A stretch of 64,000 bases of DNA, taken from contig JAGXAN010000008.1 of assembly GCA_019075865.1 (NCBI GenBank), positions 62,001 through 126,000 on the forward strand, written 5' to 3'. Below the pieces are notes generated by a model. The model searched no databases and was not told the origin of the DNA. It saw only the letters and a program-made list of their open reading frames with translations. This document shows, piece after piece, positions 1 to 9,679 of this stretch; positions within the stretch are counted from its first letter, which is position 1; each line of letters starts with the position of its first letter. The stretch comes from Hyphomicrobiales bacterium. Its GTDB lineage: Bacteria; Pseudomonadota; Alphaproteobacteria; Rhizobiales; Beijerinckiaceae. A program made the position numbers and the translations under genes.

Positions 1-741
1 TGGACGACACTGGCGCAATATGCGGAGTGGATATTCTGTCTCGTGCGCACCGACCCCGAATCGCTGCAACCGGGCAGAAAGAAGCAGGAGGGCATTTCCT
101 TTTTGCTGATTGATATGAAAACCAAGGGCATTACGGTTCGCCCCATTCAGACCATTGACGGCGGCGTCGAGGTCAATGAAGTGTTCTTCGATGATGTCCG
201 GGTGCCGGTGGAGAATTTGGTCGGTCAGGAAAACCGGGGGTGGGATTACGCCAAATTCCTCTTGGGTAACGAGCGTAACGGCATTGCCCGAACCGGGGCT
301 ACCAAGGAGAAATTGCGCCGCATTCGCCAGCTTGCGCAAAATGGCTATGAAGGCGGCCCGCCGCGCGCCCATGACCGCCGCTTCATGGAAAAGCTGACCG
401 CGGCTGAAATCGAATTGCGGGCACTGGAAATCACCCAATGGCGTGTGCTGGCCCGTGTCGCGAAAAACCCCAAGGGCAAGCCCGATCCGGCTTCCTCGAT
501 CCTCAAGATCAAGGGCTCGCAGATGCAGCAATGCGCCACCGAGCTTTTGCTGGAAATGGCTGGCCCCTACGCCATGGTGCGCAAATCCTCCGCGAGTGAC
601 GCGCATAACCAGCCACCGGTTGGCCCCGAATGGGCCGCAGTCACCGCGCCGCAATATTTCAACTATCGCAAGGTTTCGATTTACGGCGGTTCCAACGAAA
701 TCCAGCGCAACATCATTGCCAAGGCGATTTTGGGCTTTTGA
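1..741 (+). CDS. Acyl-CoA dehydrogenase, C-terminal part (gene starts before the window)
   Basis: The open frame is already running at base 1, so the N-terminal part lies upstream of the window. The visible ~246 residues match the middle beta domain and C-terminal helical domain of FAD-dependent acyl-CoA dehydrogenases. Visible signatures are FDDVRVP followed by N-x-VG near the domain boundary, and the family C-terminal signature YGGSNEIQRNIIAKAILGF. The long middle segment and pairing with a second dehydrogenase 21 bp downstream resemble the pimeloyl-CoA dehydrogenase large subunit (PimC) type. It would carry out alpha,beta-dehydrogenation of an acyl-CoA in beta-oxidation, passing electrons to ETF. 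The exact substrate cannot be read from sequence. Confidence 0.88.
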   Translation, partial: WTTLAQYAEWIFCLVRTDPESLQPGRKKQEGISFLLIDMKTKGITVRPIQTIDGGVEVNEVFFDDVRVPVENLVGQENRGWDYAKFLLGNERNGIARTGATKEKLRRIRQLAQNGYEGGPPRAHDRRFMEKLTAAEIELRALEITQWRVLARVAKNPKGKPDPASSILKIKGSQMQQCATELLLEMAGPYAMVRKSSASDAHNQPPVGPEWAAVTAPQYFNYRKVSIYGGSNEIQRNIIAKAILGF

Positions 742-762
742 GCATTTTTGGGGGAAACAATC

Positions 763-1908
763 GTGAATTTTGACCTGAGTGAAGACCAGCAATTGCTGAA
801 AGACACGTTTGAACGCTTTTTGAAGCAGACCTATGGCTTCGAGCAGCGCAAGGCCGCCTGCGCCAAGCCCGAAGGCTGGAGCCACGACATCTGGCGTGAA
901 ATGGCCGAAATCGGCTTGACCGGATTACTGGTGCCCGAGGCGCATGGCGGATTTGGCGGCGGCAAAGTCGAGGCTATGGTGGCGTTGGAAGCTTTGGGCT
1001 CGGCGCTGGTGGTGGAGCCATTTCTACCCACGGCAGTGCTTTGCGCCCATCTGATCGCCAAACACGGCACAACCGCGATTGCCGAGGAATATCTGCCTAA
1101 AATCGTGGATGGCAGCGCCTTGCTGGCGCTGGCCCATATGGAACGCCAGGCCCCGCTTGACCCTGCCAATGTGGCGACCACGGCCAAGCCGTCAGGCGAC
1201 GGCTATGTGCTGAACGGCGAAAAGACGCTGGTTCTGCACGGCGACAGTGCGCAGGCCCTGATTGTCAGCGCGCGGGTTGCCGGCAACCAGACGGATCGCG
1301 CCGGCATTGGGTTGTTCCTCGTTGATGCCAAAGCTTCGGGCCTCAAGCGCCAAGCCTATGCAACGCAGGACAATGGCCGCGCCGCAGAAATATCGCTTTA
1401 TGACGTGCCCGCCCGGGCGCTGGGCGAGGCGGTGGCCAAGGACGGTCTGCTGGCACTTGAAGCGACCATCGATCTTGGCATGGCATGCATTTGCGTCGAG
1501 GCGGTCGGGGCCATGGCGGCCTTGCACGCCCTCACGGTCGATTACCTGAAAATGCGCAAGCAGTTTGGCCTGCCCATTGGGGCCTTTCAGGTGCTGCAAC
1601 ACCGCGCCGCCGATATGTATATAGCGCTGGAACTGGCGCGCAGCATGGCGATTTCTGCGATGATGAGCACGGATGAGCCCGATGCGCACAAGCGTCATCA
1701 GGCGATTGCCGCAGCCAAAGTGCAGATCGGGCGCGCCGGCATGATGTTGGGTGAAGAAGCCACTCAATTGCATGGCGGCATTGGCATGACCATGGAATAT
1801 GCTTCAGGTCACTACTTCAAGCGCCTGACCATGATCGACGCGCAATGGGGGGATGCCGATCACCACCTTGGTCAATTGGCAAGGCAGGGATCCCTTCTGA
1901 GCGATTAA
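763..1908 (+). CDS. Acyl-CoA dehydrogenase (PimD-like small subunit type)
   Basis: A 381-residue acyl-CoA dehydrogenase. I chose the GTG at 763, giving [20 protein letters not shown], because this is the usual N-terminus of the family and a GGGGGA ribosome-binding site lies just upstream; the longer frame from 748 would start inside that site. The N-terminal helical domain carries [12 protein letters not shown], and the C-terminal part has [12 protein letters not shown], the substrate/FAD loop of acyl-CoA dehydrogenases. It follows the upstream dehydrogenase by 21 bp, so the two are probably co-transcribed subunits or partner enzymes of a dicarboxyl- or acyl-CoA beta-oxidation route. Substrate assignment by analogy to PimCD is inference. 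Confidence 0.88.
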   Translation: MNFDLSEDQQLLKDTFERFLKQTYGFEQRKAACAKPEGWSHDIWREMAEIGLTGLLVPEAHGGFGGGKVEAMVALEALGSALVVEPFLPTAVLCAHLIAKHGTTAIAEEYLPKIVDGSALLALAHMERQAPLDPANVATTAKPSGDGYVLNGEKTLVLHGDSAQALIVSARVAGNQTDRAGIGLFLVDAKASGLKRQAYATQDNGRAAEISLYDVPARALGEAVAKDGLLALEATIDLGMACICVEAVGAMAALHALTVDYLKMRKQFGLPIGAFQVLQHRAADMYIALELARSMAISAMMSTDEPDAHKRHQAIAAAKVQIGRAGMMLGEEATQLHGGIGMTMEYASGHYFKRLTMIDAQWGDADHHLGQLARQGSLLSD

Positions 1909-1971
1909 GCTGCATTTTGCAGCCATTTCAAGCACTTGTTTACGCCGATGACAAGTGTTGGCATTTTGCCA
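1909..1971 (+). promoter_or_regulatory. Three consecutive inverted repeats in the leader before adenine deaminase
   Basis: Immediately after the acyl-CoA dehydrogenase stop there are three perfect inverted repeats: GCTGCA-TTT-TGCAGC (1909-1923), CACTTG-N13-CAAGTG (1933-1957) and TGGCA-TTT-TGCCA (1959-1971). The start codon of adenine deaminase is 60 bp further on. None is followed by a long T run, so they are not clear intrinsic terminators. They may be operators, a structured leader or RNA-processing hairpins. I did not recognise a purine riboswitch core. Confidence 0.35.
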
Positions 1972-2030
1972 TAATTGGCGTGGTAGGATTGAGGGATTCG
2001 AGGCCGATTCCACATTCCAGAGCAGGGCGC

Positions 2031-3746
2031 ATGTCCATTTTTTCCTACCCGCAAAATCTCGCCCGCGCCATCGAACAGGGGCGCGGCCATCAGCCTGCCG
2101 ATATCGTTTTGAAAGGCGGGCGGATATTTGATCTGATCACCGGCCGGATCGAGGTCAGTGACGTCGCAATCTGCGCGGATCGCATCGTCGGCACTTTTGG
2201 TGAATATCACGGCACGCGCGAAATCGACGCGCGCGGCAAGATTATCGTGCCCGGCTTTATCGACACCCATTTGCATGTTGAATCGTCGTTGCTTACGCCG
2301 CTCGAATTTGACCGCTGCGTGCTGCCGCACGGGGTAACCACCGCCATTTGCGACCCGCATGAAATTGCCAACGTGCTCGGGGAGGCGGGGATTCAATATT
2401 TCCTCAATGCCTCGCGCTGCACGGCCATGGATTTGCGGGTGCAATTGTCGTCCTGCGTGCCAGCAACCCATCTGGAGACGTCTGGCGCGCGGCTGGAGGC
2501 GGGGGCATTGCTGCGCCTCTCCGAGCACAAGAGCGTTATCGGGCTGGCTGAATTCATGAATTTCCCGGGCGTTCTGTCGTTGGATTCCTATGCTTTGGAC
2601 AAGCTTGCCGCCTTCCAGTACCGCCACATTGACGGCCATGCGCCGCTGCTGCGCGGCATGGATCTCAACGCCTATTTGAGTGCAGGTATATCCACCGACC
2701 ACGAGACCACGACGGTCGAGGAAGCGATGGAAAAGCTGGCCAAAGGCATGACGATTCTGGTGCGCGAGGGTTCCGTTTCCAAGGATTTGCACGCGCTGGC
2801 TCCAATCATCACGGATTTGACCGCACCCTATATTGCGTTCTGCACGGATGACCGTAACCCGCTCGACATAGCCGAAGAAGGCCATATTGATTATATGATC
2901 CGCACCGCCATCGACTTGGGCGCACCGATGCTGGGCGTTTATCGCATGTCCAGCCTCTCGGCGGCGCGAGCTTTTGGGCTTCGTGATCGCGGACTTGTTG
3001 CCCCCGGTTGGCGCGCCGATCTGGTATTGCTGGATGATCTGGCCACCTGCGCAGTTTCGTCCGTAATCAGCGCCGGGCGCGTTGTCGATGATGCGCTGTT
3101 TGCCAGCCGTCGCCTATTGCCAGCCGTAGGCCGCAACAGTGTGCGCGCCGCCCGCGTCGAGGCCGCCGATTTTGCCGCCAAGGGGCAGGGGCCATCCACG
3201 CCGGTCATCGGCGTTGTGCCGGGCAAGATCATTACCGAGCACCTCACCATGAGCTTGCCCTATGTGCAGGGGATGCGCGGCGTCGATCTGGCGCAGGATG
3301 CCATCAAGGTTGCTGTCGTGGCGCGACACGGCATCAACCGCAACATCGGTGTCGGCTTTGTGCATGGCTTTGGGATGCAGCGCGGGGCCATCGCCTCCTC
3401 GGTCGGCCATGACAGCCACAATATCTGCGTGGTCGGCGTCGATGAGGCCGATATGGCCATGGCCGTCAATCGCCTGATTGAAATTGAAGGCGGCTTTTGT
3501 GTCGTCGAGGGTGGCCAAGTGCGGGCGGAATTGCCATTGCCGGTGGCCGGGTTGATGAGCCTTGGCACGTTCGAGGAAGTCCGCGATGCCTTGATCCCGC
3601 TGCGGGCTGCGGCCAAGGGGCTGGGCGTGACTTTGGCGGAACCGTTCCTGCAGGTTGCCTTTTTGCCCCTGCCGGTCATCCCCCATCTCAAAATCACCGA
3701 TATGGGCATGGTGGATGTGGATAAATTCGAGCTGATTCGCGATTAG
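2031..3746 (+). CDS. ade: Adenine deaminase
   Basis: A 571-residue amidohydrolase of the adenine deaminase family, converting adenine to hypoxanthine and ammonia in purine salvage. The start [19 protein letters not shown] is chosen because the longer open frame upstream has no homologous content. Metal-binding and catalytic motifs are visible: [14 protein letters not shown] near residue 90, CDPHEIANV near 125, GHAPLL and STDHETT in the middle, and FCTDDR later. The C-terminal half ([20 protein letters not shown]) is typical of bacterial Ade. Length matches the family. The BMP-type nucleoside/purine uptake operon about 7 kb downstream would fit a purine-scavenging role. Confidence 0.93.
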   Translation: MSIFSYPQNLARAIEQGRGHQPADIVLKGGRIFDLITGRIEVSDVAICADRIVGTFGEYHGTREIDARGKIIVPGFIDTHLHVESSLLTPLEFDRCVLPHGVTTAICDPHEIANVLGEAGIQYFLNASRCTAMDLRVQLSSCVPATHLETSGARLEAGALLRLSEHKSVIGLAEFMNFPGVLSLDSYALDKLAAFQYRHIDGHAPLLRGMDLNAYLSAGISTDHETTTVEEAMEKLAKGMTILVREGSVSKDLHALAPIITDLTAPYIAFCTDDRNPLDIAEEGHIDYMIRTAIDLGAPMLGVYRMSSLSAARAFGLRDRGLVAPGWRADLVLLDDLATCAVSSVISAGRVVDDALFASRRLLPAVGRNSVRAARVEAADFAAKGQGPSTPVIGVVPGKIITEHLTMSLPYVQGMRGVDLAQDAIKVAVVARHGINRNIGVGFVHGFGMQRGAIASSVGHDSHNICVVGVDEADMAMAVNRLIEIEGGFCVVEGGQVRAELPLPVAGLMSLGTFEEVRDALIPLRAAAKGLGVTLAEPFLQVAFLPLPVIPHLKITDMGMVDVDKFELIRD

Positions 3747-3874
3747 GCGGTCGCGGACGGGTGCCTGATGCAATGTCCATCGCAAATTCAGTCAAACGCG
3801 CGGCAAAGCATATTGCTTGAAGCGGGCAAGCGTCGCATAAGTGCTGCGACCTTTTGCTGTGAAAGCCGGATGCC

Positions 3875-4588
3875 TTGCAATTTTCCGCAGATGATTGGAC
3901 CGCCATTTTTCTAACCATAAGGATCGCGGGCACCGCAATCGTTTTGGGTATGCCGTTCGCCATTGCCATGGCGCTGTTGCTGGCGCGCAAGGATTTTTAC
4001 GGCAAGATCGTGCTCGATGGCCTTGTGCATCTGCCGCTGGTTCTGCCCCCGGTCGTGACCGGCTATTTTCTGTTGATTGGCTTTGGCAACCACGGCATTT
4101 TTGGCCGCGCCTTGGCGCAATGTTGCTCCATCACCCTGGCTTTTCGCTGGACGGGTGCGGCGCTCGCGGCCGCCATCATGGCTTTTCCGCTGATGGTGCG
4201 GGCTATTCGGCTATCGTTCGAGGCGGTTGATCCGCTCTATGCCTCCGCAGCCCGCACGCTGGGGGCCAGGCCGTGGCAGGTTTTTCTGCATGTGACGCTG
4301 CCCTTGAGCATGCCCGGCATTTTGGCGGGGGCGATTTTGGGATTTGCCAAGGCGCTGGGCGAATTTGGCGCAACCATCACTTTCGTGTCCAACATTCCCG
4401 GACAGACGCAGACCATCGCCACCCGCATCTATTCCGACCTTCAAACGCCAAGTGGCGATGCTGGCGTGTTGCGGCTGACCATCATTTCCGTTCTCATCGC
4501 CTTTTCGGCGATGCTGGCGTCGCAAATTTTTGCATCGCGCATGAAAACGAAAAAGACGCTGGCTTTGTCGGCCAATAAAGGCCAGTAA
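3875..4588 (+). CDS. modB: Molybdate-type ABC transporter permease (ModB-like), without ModA or ModC neighbours
   Basis: About 237 residues with five to six hydrophobic segments and the ABC permease EAA loop, seen as [20 protein letters not shown] followed by [31 protein letters not shown] and the [12 protein letters not shown] stretch are characteristic of molybdate permeases (ModB), which form the membrane channel for molybdate import. The likely start is TTG at 3875; an ATG at 3950 would remove the first membrane segment. No substrate-binding protein (ModA) or ATPase (ModC) is adjacent: neighbours are ade upstream and folD 26 bp downstream. It is either an orphan subunit using partners encoded elsewhere, or a tungstate/related permease. 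Confidence 0.8.
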   Translation: MQFSADDWTAIFLTIRIAGTAIVLGMPFAIAMALLLARKDFYGKIVLDGLVHLPLVLPPVVTGYFLLIGFGNHGIFGRALAQCCSITLAFRWTGAALAAAIMAFPLMVRAIRLSFEAVDPLYASAARTLGARPWQVFLHVTLPLSMPGILAGAILGFAKALGEFGATITFVSNIPGQTQTIATRIYSDLQTPSGDAGVLRLTIISVLIAFSAMLASQIFASRMKTKKTLALSANKGQ

Positions 4589-4614
4589 ATTCGCATAAAA
4601 CCGAGAAAGACTGC

Positions 4615-5544
4615 ATGACCACGCAAACAACATTGACAACAACCCCCGTAATGCGTCGCTCGACGCAAAACGCCTGGATCATCGACGGTAAGGCGGCGGC
4701 GGCGGCCCTCACTCGCGAAATCGCGGCAAATGTGCAGGCGAGTGGCCTTGTTCCGGGGCTGGCGGTTGTATTGGTGGGGCAGGACGCCGCAAGCCAGGTC
4801 TATGTCAAAGCCAAGGGCAAAACTGCAAAGGAATGCGGCTTCCACTCGGTTCAGATCGATTTGCCGATGGAGACCAGCCAGGACGAATTGCTGGTCATCG
4901 TGAAAAAGCTGAATCTCGACCCCGCCATCCACGGGATTTTGGTGCAGATGCCGCTGCCGCGCGCCATTGACCCGTCAGCGATCATTGCCGCCATTTCGCC
5001 GCACAAGGACGTGGACGGCTTTCATCCCCTCAATGTCGGCCTGCTTGCCAGTGGCGAGGCGCAAAAGGCTTTGGTTGCCTGTACGCCAGCCGGTGCGATG
5101 CGCCTGATCCACATAGCCGCCGAGCATCTGGGGCAGAAACTGGCTGGTGCCAACGCGGTGGTCGTAGGGCGATCCAACATTGTTGGCAAACCGATGGCGC
5201 AATTGCTCCTGGCCGATGATTGCACGGTCACCATCGCCCATTCACGCACCAAAGATCTGGCAGCCGTCGTGCGCGGCGCTGATATTGTGGTGGCGGCGGT
5301 CGGGCGGCCCGGAATCGTGCGCGGCGACTGGATCAAGCCAGGCGCCATCGTCGTCGATGTTGGCATCAATCGCTTGAGTTTGCCCGATGGCAAATCCCGG
5401 TTGGTTGGCGATGTCGCCTATGACGAGGCTCTGGCGAATGCGGGTGCGATCACGCCGGTGCCCGGCGGGGCTGGCCCAATGACCATTGCCATGCTGATGC
5501 ACAACACATTGCTTGCGGCCCGGCGGGCTGCGCCGATGGCCTAA
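4615..5544 (+). CDS. folD: Bifunctional methylenetetrahydrofolate dehydrogenase / methenyltetrahydrofolate cyclohydrolase
   Basis: 309 residues matching FolD, which interconverts 5,10-methylene-THF, 5,10-methenyl-THF and 10-formyl-THF with NADP in the cytosol. Diagnostic elements are [16 protein letters not shown] with the catalytic Lys of the YxxxK motif, the [10 protein letters not shown] motif, DVDGFHP, and the nucleotide-binding [14 protein letters not shown]. The C-terminal signature [14 protein letters not shown] is also present. A longer than usual N-terminus of about 20 residues precedes WIIDGKAAA; the real start may be the internal ATG encoding MRRSTQ. It lies 26 bp after the ModB-like gene and 3 bp before the AEC transporter, so it is probably translated from a common message. 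Confidence 0.95.
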   Translation: MTTQTTLTTTPVMRRSTQNAWIIDGKAAAAALTREIAANVQASGLVPGLAVVLVGQDAASQVYVKAKGKTAKECGFHSVQIDLPMETSQDELLVIVKKLNLDPAIHGILVQMPLPRAIDPSAIIAAISPHKDVDGFHPLNVGLLASGEAQKALVACTPAGAMRLIHIAAEHLGQKLAGANAVVVGRSNIVGKPMAQLLLADDCTVTIAHSRTKDLAAVVRGADIVVAAVGRPGIVRGDWIKPGAIVVDVGINRLSLPDGKSRLVGDVAYDEALANAGAITPVPGGAGPMTIAMLMHNTLLAARRAAPMA

Positions 5545-5547
5545 ACC

Positions 5548-6606
5548 ATGTCATCAACCCATCGCATGCGGCATTTGTTAGCCAGTTCGCTGCCTCTGGC
5601 CGGACTGCTCGCGCTGATCGGGGTGGGCGCGCTGTTTCCGGTCTTGAGCGATGTCCTCAATTTGGCATTGCCGTTTTTTGGACTGATCGCGCTTGGCTAT
5701 TTTTGCGCCCGCCAGTTTGACATTGGCGAGGACGGGCTGAAATGGATGAATGTTTTCATCGTTTACGTCGCGCTTCCAGCGCTGTTCTTTAACCTGATTT
5801 CAGTGACACCGATCGCCGATCTTGCCAATTGGCACTTTATTCTGGGCACAACGGTCAGCACCTATTGCGCGTTTTCGCTGGCTTTGGGGGTCGGTCTCAT
5901 CGCCTCGCGTGGCCGGATTGCGGAAGCCACCATCCAGGCGGTGGCCGGCGCTTATTCCAACATTGGTTATATGGGGCCGGGGATTACGCTGGCGGCTCTT
6001 GGCCCGCAGGCGGTGGTCCCAACGGCCCTGATCTTCGTGTTTGACAATATCCTGCTGTTTTCGCTGGTGCCATTTTTAATGGCGCTGTCGGGCACGGAAA
6101 GTATGGGCTTTGGCGCAACATTCAAGCTGGTTGTGCGCCGTATCCTCACCCACCCTTTCAACGTCGCCACCTTTATCGCGGTTGGAGCTGATGCGATCCA
6201 TTTCGTGCCCCCGGTCGCCATTGGCAAAATGCTGTTGTTTTTGCAAAATGCAGCGGCCCCGACCGCATTGTTTACCATGGGCGTTACCGTGGCGCTTCGG
6301 CCCTTGCGGCGGCTCAGCCCGGAAATGCCGGTGCTGATCCTGATCAAGCTCGTGGTTCATCCGCTGGTGGTGTGGAGCATATTGTCGATTATCGGCGATT
6401 TTGGCCGCATCTGGACATTCACCGCCGTGCTTATGGCCTCGCTGCCGCCCGCCTTGAATGTTTTTGTGCTGGCGCAGCAATACAACAGCTACGTGCAGCG
6501 TGCTTCCGCCATCATAATGCTGGGCACCATTGCCTCGGTGGCGACCGTGACATTGGTGCTATTCATGATTGCCAGCGGCTCGGTTCCCTATCGCCTGCCT
6601 TTTTGA
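5548..6606 (+). CDS. AEC (auxin efflux carrier) family transporter
   Basis: 352 residues, almost entirely hydrophobic, with about ten membrane segments and the two-halved arrangement of AEC-family permeases. The segment FFGLIALGYFCAR is typical of the first half, and GAYSNIGYMGPGITLAALG contains the conserved N-x-G-Y-x-G region found in bacterial malonate/dicarboxylate carriers of this family. The substrate is unknown; organic acids are the usual guess. The N-terminal extension of about 35 residues (MSSTHRMRHLLASS) makes it longer than typical members. Its last 48 bp overlap the 3' end of the convergent flavoprotein hydroxylase gene on the other strand. Confidence 0.85.
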   Translation: MSSTHRMRHLLASSLPLAGLLALIGVGALFPVLSDVLNLALPFFGLIALGYFCARQFDIGEDGLKWMNVFIVYVALPALFFNLISVTPIADLANWHFILGTTVSTYCAFSLALGVGLIASRGRIAEATIQAVAGAYSNIGYMGPGITLAALGPQAVVPTALIFVFDNILLFSLVPFLMALSGTESMGFGATFKLVVRRILTHPFNVATFIAVGADAIHFVPPVAIGKMLLFLQNAAAPTALFTMGVTVALRPLRRLSPEMPVLILIKLVVHPLVVWSILSIIGDFGRIWTFTAVLMASLPPALNVFVLAQQYNSYVQRASAIIMLGTIASVATVTLVLFMIASGSVPYRLPF

Positions 6607-7830
6607 GGCACGCATCAGGGGCGGCGGGTTGCCGGGGTTCATGCCCTGGCGCATGATTGCCCGGCGCAGCGGCGCGATGTTGGCCAGCGCCAGCAATCCG
6701 GCCCCCCGCATGAAATCGGCGGGCAGAAGGTCGGTGAGCAAGGCCGTGTTGAGCACATCGACGCCGCGCGTGCGCAGTTCAATGTCTGCCCGGCGCGCCC
6801 GCTCATAGGCGTGCAGCACGGCCTCTGAGCCCAAATCACCGCAAGTGTCATGCGCCTGCGTGACCAGATCAATCAGCCCCGCAACATCGCGCATGCCCAG
6901 ATTGAGCCCCTGTGCACCGATGGGGGGGAAAACATGCGCGGCTTCGCCCACGAGCGCCACACGGTGCCCACTCATCCGCTTGGCCACCATGCCGCTCATC
7001 GGAAATTGCGCCCTCGATCCTTGCACCTGCATCCAACCCAGAAGGTGCTGAACTTGCGCCTCGACCGCTTGGGCAAAGTCGGCGTCGGACAATTGGCTGC
7101 GGCGGCTAGCCTCGGGCGGGCGCATTAGCCATACCAGACTGGAGCGATGCGGTGCATCCGGCTCCGCAGGCAATGGCACCAGCGTGCAGGGCCCGGATCT
7201 TGTGTGAAATTCGGTCGAGATGTCTTTGTGCGGGCGTTGATGCGAGAAAATCGCGGTGAGCGCAACTTGCGGATAATCCCATTTGCGCACCTCGATCAGC
7301 GCGGCTGCGCGGGTGGGGGATTGGCGCCCCTCCGCCCCAACCAGCAACGGCGCGCACAAGGATTGTCCGGTTTCGAGGCGCACCATGCCCTGATCGGGCA
7401 AGAGCTCAACCTTCTGCACCAGCGCGGTGAAGCGGGTAATGTTGGCTTGCGTTTCGGCCTTGGCCAGCAAAGCTTGCACGAGCCAGAAATTCTCGATGTT
7501 GAAGCCGAATTCATCGTGGCCAAGTTCGCCGGCGCAAAAATCCACCGGCGGCTGGGTGAAGATCGATCCGGTATCATCCACGAGCCGCATGGTAATAATC
7601 GGCTCGGCATGGGTGGATATATCCTGCCAGATGCCAATGTTACGAAGCATTTGCACGGAACCGGCCCATAGCGCCACCGTGCGGCCATTGCGTCGCAGAT
7701 CGGCCGGGCCAACCAGCGCCACTTTCACGCCGGCCTGCGCCAAGCCAATGGCTGTGGCAACGCCGGTTGCCCCCGCGCCCACCACAATTCCTTCAAACGG
7801 TTGCATGTTAGCCTGCTCCTGCTGCGCCAA
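6559..7830 (-). CDS. UbiH/UbiF/VisC/COQ6-family FAD-dependent hydroxylase
   Basis: 423 residues of the class A flavoprotein monooxygenase fold used for ring hydroxylation in ubiquinone synthesis. The N-terminus has the Rossmann motif VVGAGATGVATAIGLAQAG, the middle has LLVGAEGRQSPTR (the family DG motif), and the FAD ribityl motif appears as VALVGEAAHVFPPIGAQGLNLGMRD, with G-E in place of the usual G-D. The start is ambiguous: MQPFEGIVVG, eight residues in, is also likely. Its 3' end overlaps the end of the AEC gene. It is most likely a ubiquinone hydroxylase (UbiL/UbiM-type in alphaproteobacteria), but regiospecificity cannot be told from sequence. Confidence 0.85.
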   Translation of the reverse strand: MAQQEQANMQPFEGIVVGAGATGVATAIGLAQAGVKVALVGPADLRRNGRTVALWAGSVQMLRNIGIWQDISTHAEPIITMRLVDDTGSIFTQPPVDFCAGELGHDEFGFNIENFWLVQALLAKAETQANITRFTALVQKVELLPDQGMVRLETGQSLCAPLLVGAEGRQSPTRAAALIEVRKWDYPQVALTAIFSHQRPHKDISTEFHTRSGPCTLVPLPAEPDAPHRSSLVWLMRPPEASRRSQLSDADFAQAVEAQVQHLLGWMQVQGSRAQFPMSGMVAKRMSGHRVALVGEAAHVFPPIGAQGLNLGMRDVAGLIDLVTQAHDTCGDLGSEAVLHAYERARRADIELRTRGVDVLNTALLTDLLPADFMRGAGLLALANIAPLRRAIMRQGMNPGNPPPLMRASKRQAIGNRAAGNHE

Positions 7831-7854
7831 CGAATATCTAATCCAAAAGCGCGT

Positions 7855-9564
7855 TCAGGCAATCCCTGCCATGGGTGCTGGCGCGTCAAATGCCGCCCGT
7901 GCCATTTTGCGGGCCTCCGCCTCATTTCTGGCATAGGTTACAAAGGGCATGGCCAAGCCGCAATTTTGCAAAATCTGCTCGACCTTGGGCTGCGTGTTGA
8001 TGAGATAAACGCTTGCGCCGCGTTTACGAACGCGGGTGACAAAATCCTGCAACGTCCTCGCTCCGGTAACATCGGCCATCGGCACGGAGGCGAGATCGAC
8101 GATAAAGGCTTTGGGGCGGTCTCCCAACCGTTCCAGCACCGACCCGATCGAATTAGCCGCACCAAAAAAGAATGGCCCGGCAATCCGCGTGACCAGTATG
8201 TCGTCATTGTTATCTTCGGCGTCGGCAACCGAATCCTCGTCTTCGCCGCGCGGATCAACGGATACTTTGGTCATTTCCGCCATCCGGTGCATGAACATCA
8301 AGGCACCCAGCGTGACGCCGGCGGTGATGCCTATGGTCAGATCGGTGAACAATGTCAGCAGAAACGTCACCATTAGTAGCAAAGCTTCGCCACGATCATG
8401 CTTGAGAATCGCAAAGAAATTGGCGCGATCTGCCATGTTCCAGCACACCACGGCCAGCACAGCCGCGAGCGCGCAGAGCGGAATTTGCTCAGTGGCGGGG
8501 GCTGCGAACATCAAAAATATCAGAATGAACGCGGCATGGAACATGCCGGCCAATGGCCCGTGCGCATGGGCGCGGATATTGGCTGCGGTGCGGGCGACAA
8601 CGCCCGTTACCGCCAGGCCGCCAAAAGCGGCGGAAGCCAGATTGGCCAGACCCTGAGCCACCAATTCCCCATTCGAGCGGTGTTTGCGCCCGGTCATGCC
8701 ATCCGCAACCACGGCCGATAAAAGCGATTCGATGGACCCGAGCATGGCAAAGGTCAAAGCGGTGGGCGCAACGGCGGCCAATAGCGAAAAATCGACATGC
8801 GGCAGATGCGGCAGCGGCAGGCTTCGTGGCATATGGCCAAAAGCGGTGCCAAGCGTCGCCAGCTTGAGCTTAAACGCAAGATTGGCAATGGCACCAAATG
8901 CCACCGCCGCCAAAAAGCCGGGAAAATGCGGCCGCCAGGCACGCAGGCCAACGATAATGCCGATGCATGCGAGCGAGACCAAAGTGGTGGCGAGGCTGAA
9001 TGTGCCATAGGCTTGCGCCAGCGCCATGATTTTAGGGGCGATGGCCGCCGGCTCATGCGGTACAGACAGGCCAAACAGGTATTTGATCTGGCTGCTGAAA
9101 ATCACGATGGCAATGGCGGCGGTAAAACCCACGATCACCGGATGCGGCACGTAGCGCACATAAGTGCCAAGTTTCAAAAAACCGGCAATCATCAGCAGCA
9201 CGCCGGCAAACATGACGGCAACCAAAAAACCATTGGCACCAAAATGTTGCAGCGCCATGCTCACCACGACAATAAAGGCACCCGCCGGCCCCCCGATCTG
9301 GTAACGGCTGCCCCCAAAGGCTGAAAGCACAAAACCGCCGATGATCGAGGTGTAAAGTCCGGTTTCCGGCCGTGCGCCGCAGGCAATCGCGATGGCCATA
9401 GACAGAGGCAAAGCGACGATCGCCACCGCCAGCCCGGCCAAGGCATCCGCCCGCAAATTGGCCAGCGTATAGCCCTCACGCCAAACGGTGATGAGTTTTG
9501 GGGTAAATGCTTCAAAAAAACCGGGTTTTTCCCGTAAACCCACAGCGCTATCGTGTGATGCCAT
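7855..9564 (-). CDS. SulP-family inorganic anion transporter with STAS domain
   Basis: 569 residues. I start it at the ATG giving MASHDSAVGLREKPGFFEAF, which precedes the conserved SulP N-terminus; the open frame continues upstream without family content. There are 10-12 membrane segments, with the SulP signature region around LRADALAGLAVAIVALPLSM and ETGLYTSIIGGFVLSAFGGS. A cytoplasmic STAS domain (roughly the last 130 residues) contains AFIVDLASVPMADVTGART. SulP proteins move sulfate, bicarbonate or dicarboxylates; the substrate is not determinable here. An acidic linker (DPRGEDEDSVADAEDNND) joins the transporter and STAS parts. It lies 24 bp downstream of the leftward UbiH-family gene start. 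Confidence 0.9.
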   Translation of the reverse strand: MASHDSAVGLREKPGFFEAFTPKLITVWREGYTLANLRADALAGLAVAIVALPLSMAIAIACGARPETGLYTSIIGGFVLSAFGGSRYQIGGPAGAFIVVVSMALQHFGANGFLVAVMFAGVLLMIAGFLKLGTYVRYVPHPVIVGFTAAIAIVIFSSQIKYLFGLSVPHEPAAIAPKIMALAQAYGTFSLATTLVSLACIGIIVGLRAWRPHFPGFLAAVAFGAIANLAFKLKLATLGTAFGHMPRSLPLPHLPHVDFSLLAAVAPTALTFAMLGSIESLLSAVVADGMTGRKHRSNGELVAQGLANLASAAFGGLAVTGVVARTAANIRAHAHGPLAGMFHAAFILIFLMFAAPATEQIPLCALAAVLAVVCWNMADRANFFAILKHDRGEALLLMVTFLLTLFTDLTIGITAGVTLGALMFMHRMAEMTKVSVDPRGEDEDSVADAEDNNDDILVTRIAGPFFFGAANSIGSVLERLGDRPKAFIVDLASVPMADVTGARTLQDFVTRVRKRGASVYLINTQPKVEQILQNCGLAMPFVTYARNEAEARKMARAAFDAPAPMAGIA

Positions 9565-9679
9565 TGACCTTGCCCGGAGCTCCAGAAATAATGAGTGTGA
9601 ACAATGCTGGAACCTTGCCCGACAAATTGCAAGGCAAATAACCAGTGCAATTTGTTTTGTTGGATATCGGAGTAGCACC

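Noticed and set aside
1905-2885. Long leftward open frame opposite adenine deaminase
   Set aside because: It is a shadow of the GC-rich ade gene: composition lacks any motif, while the rightward frame has the full adenine deaminase signatures.
3875-4588. Reading this ABC permease as a sulfate permease (CysT/CysW)
   Set aside because: The length of about 237 residues and the [11 protein letters not shown] and GEFGATITF stretches fit ModB better; sulfate permeases are longer and have a CysA neighbour.
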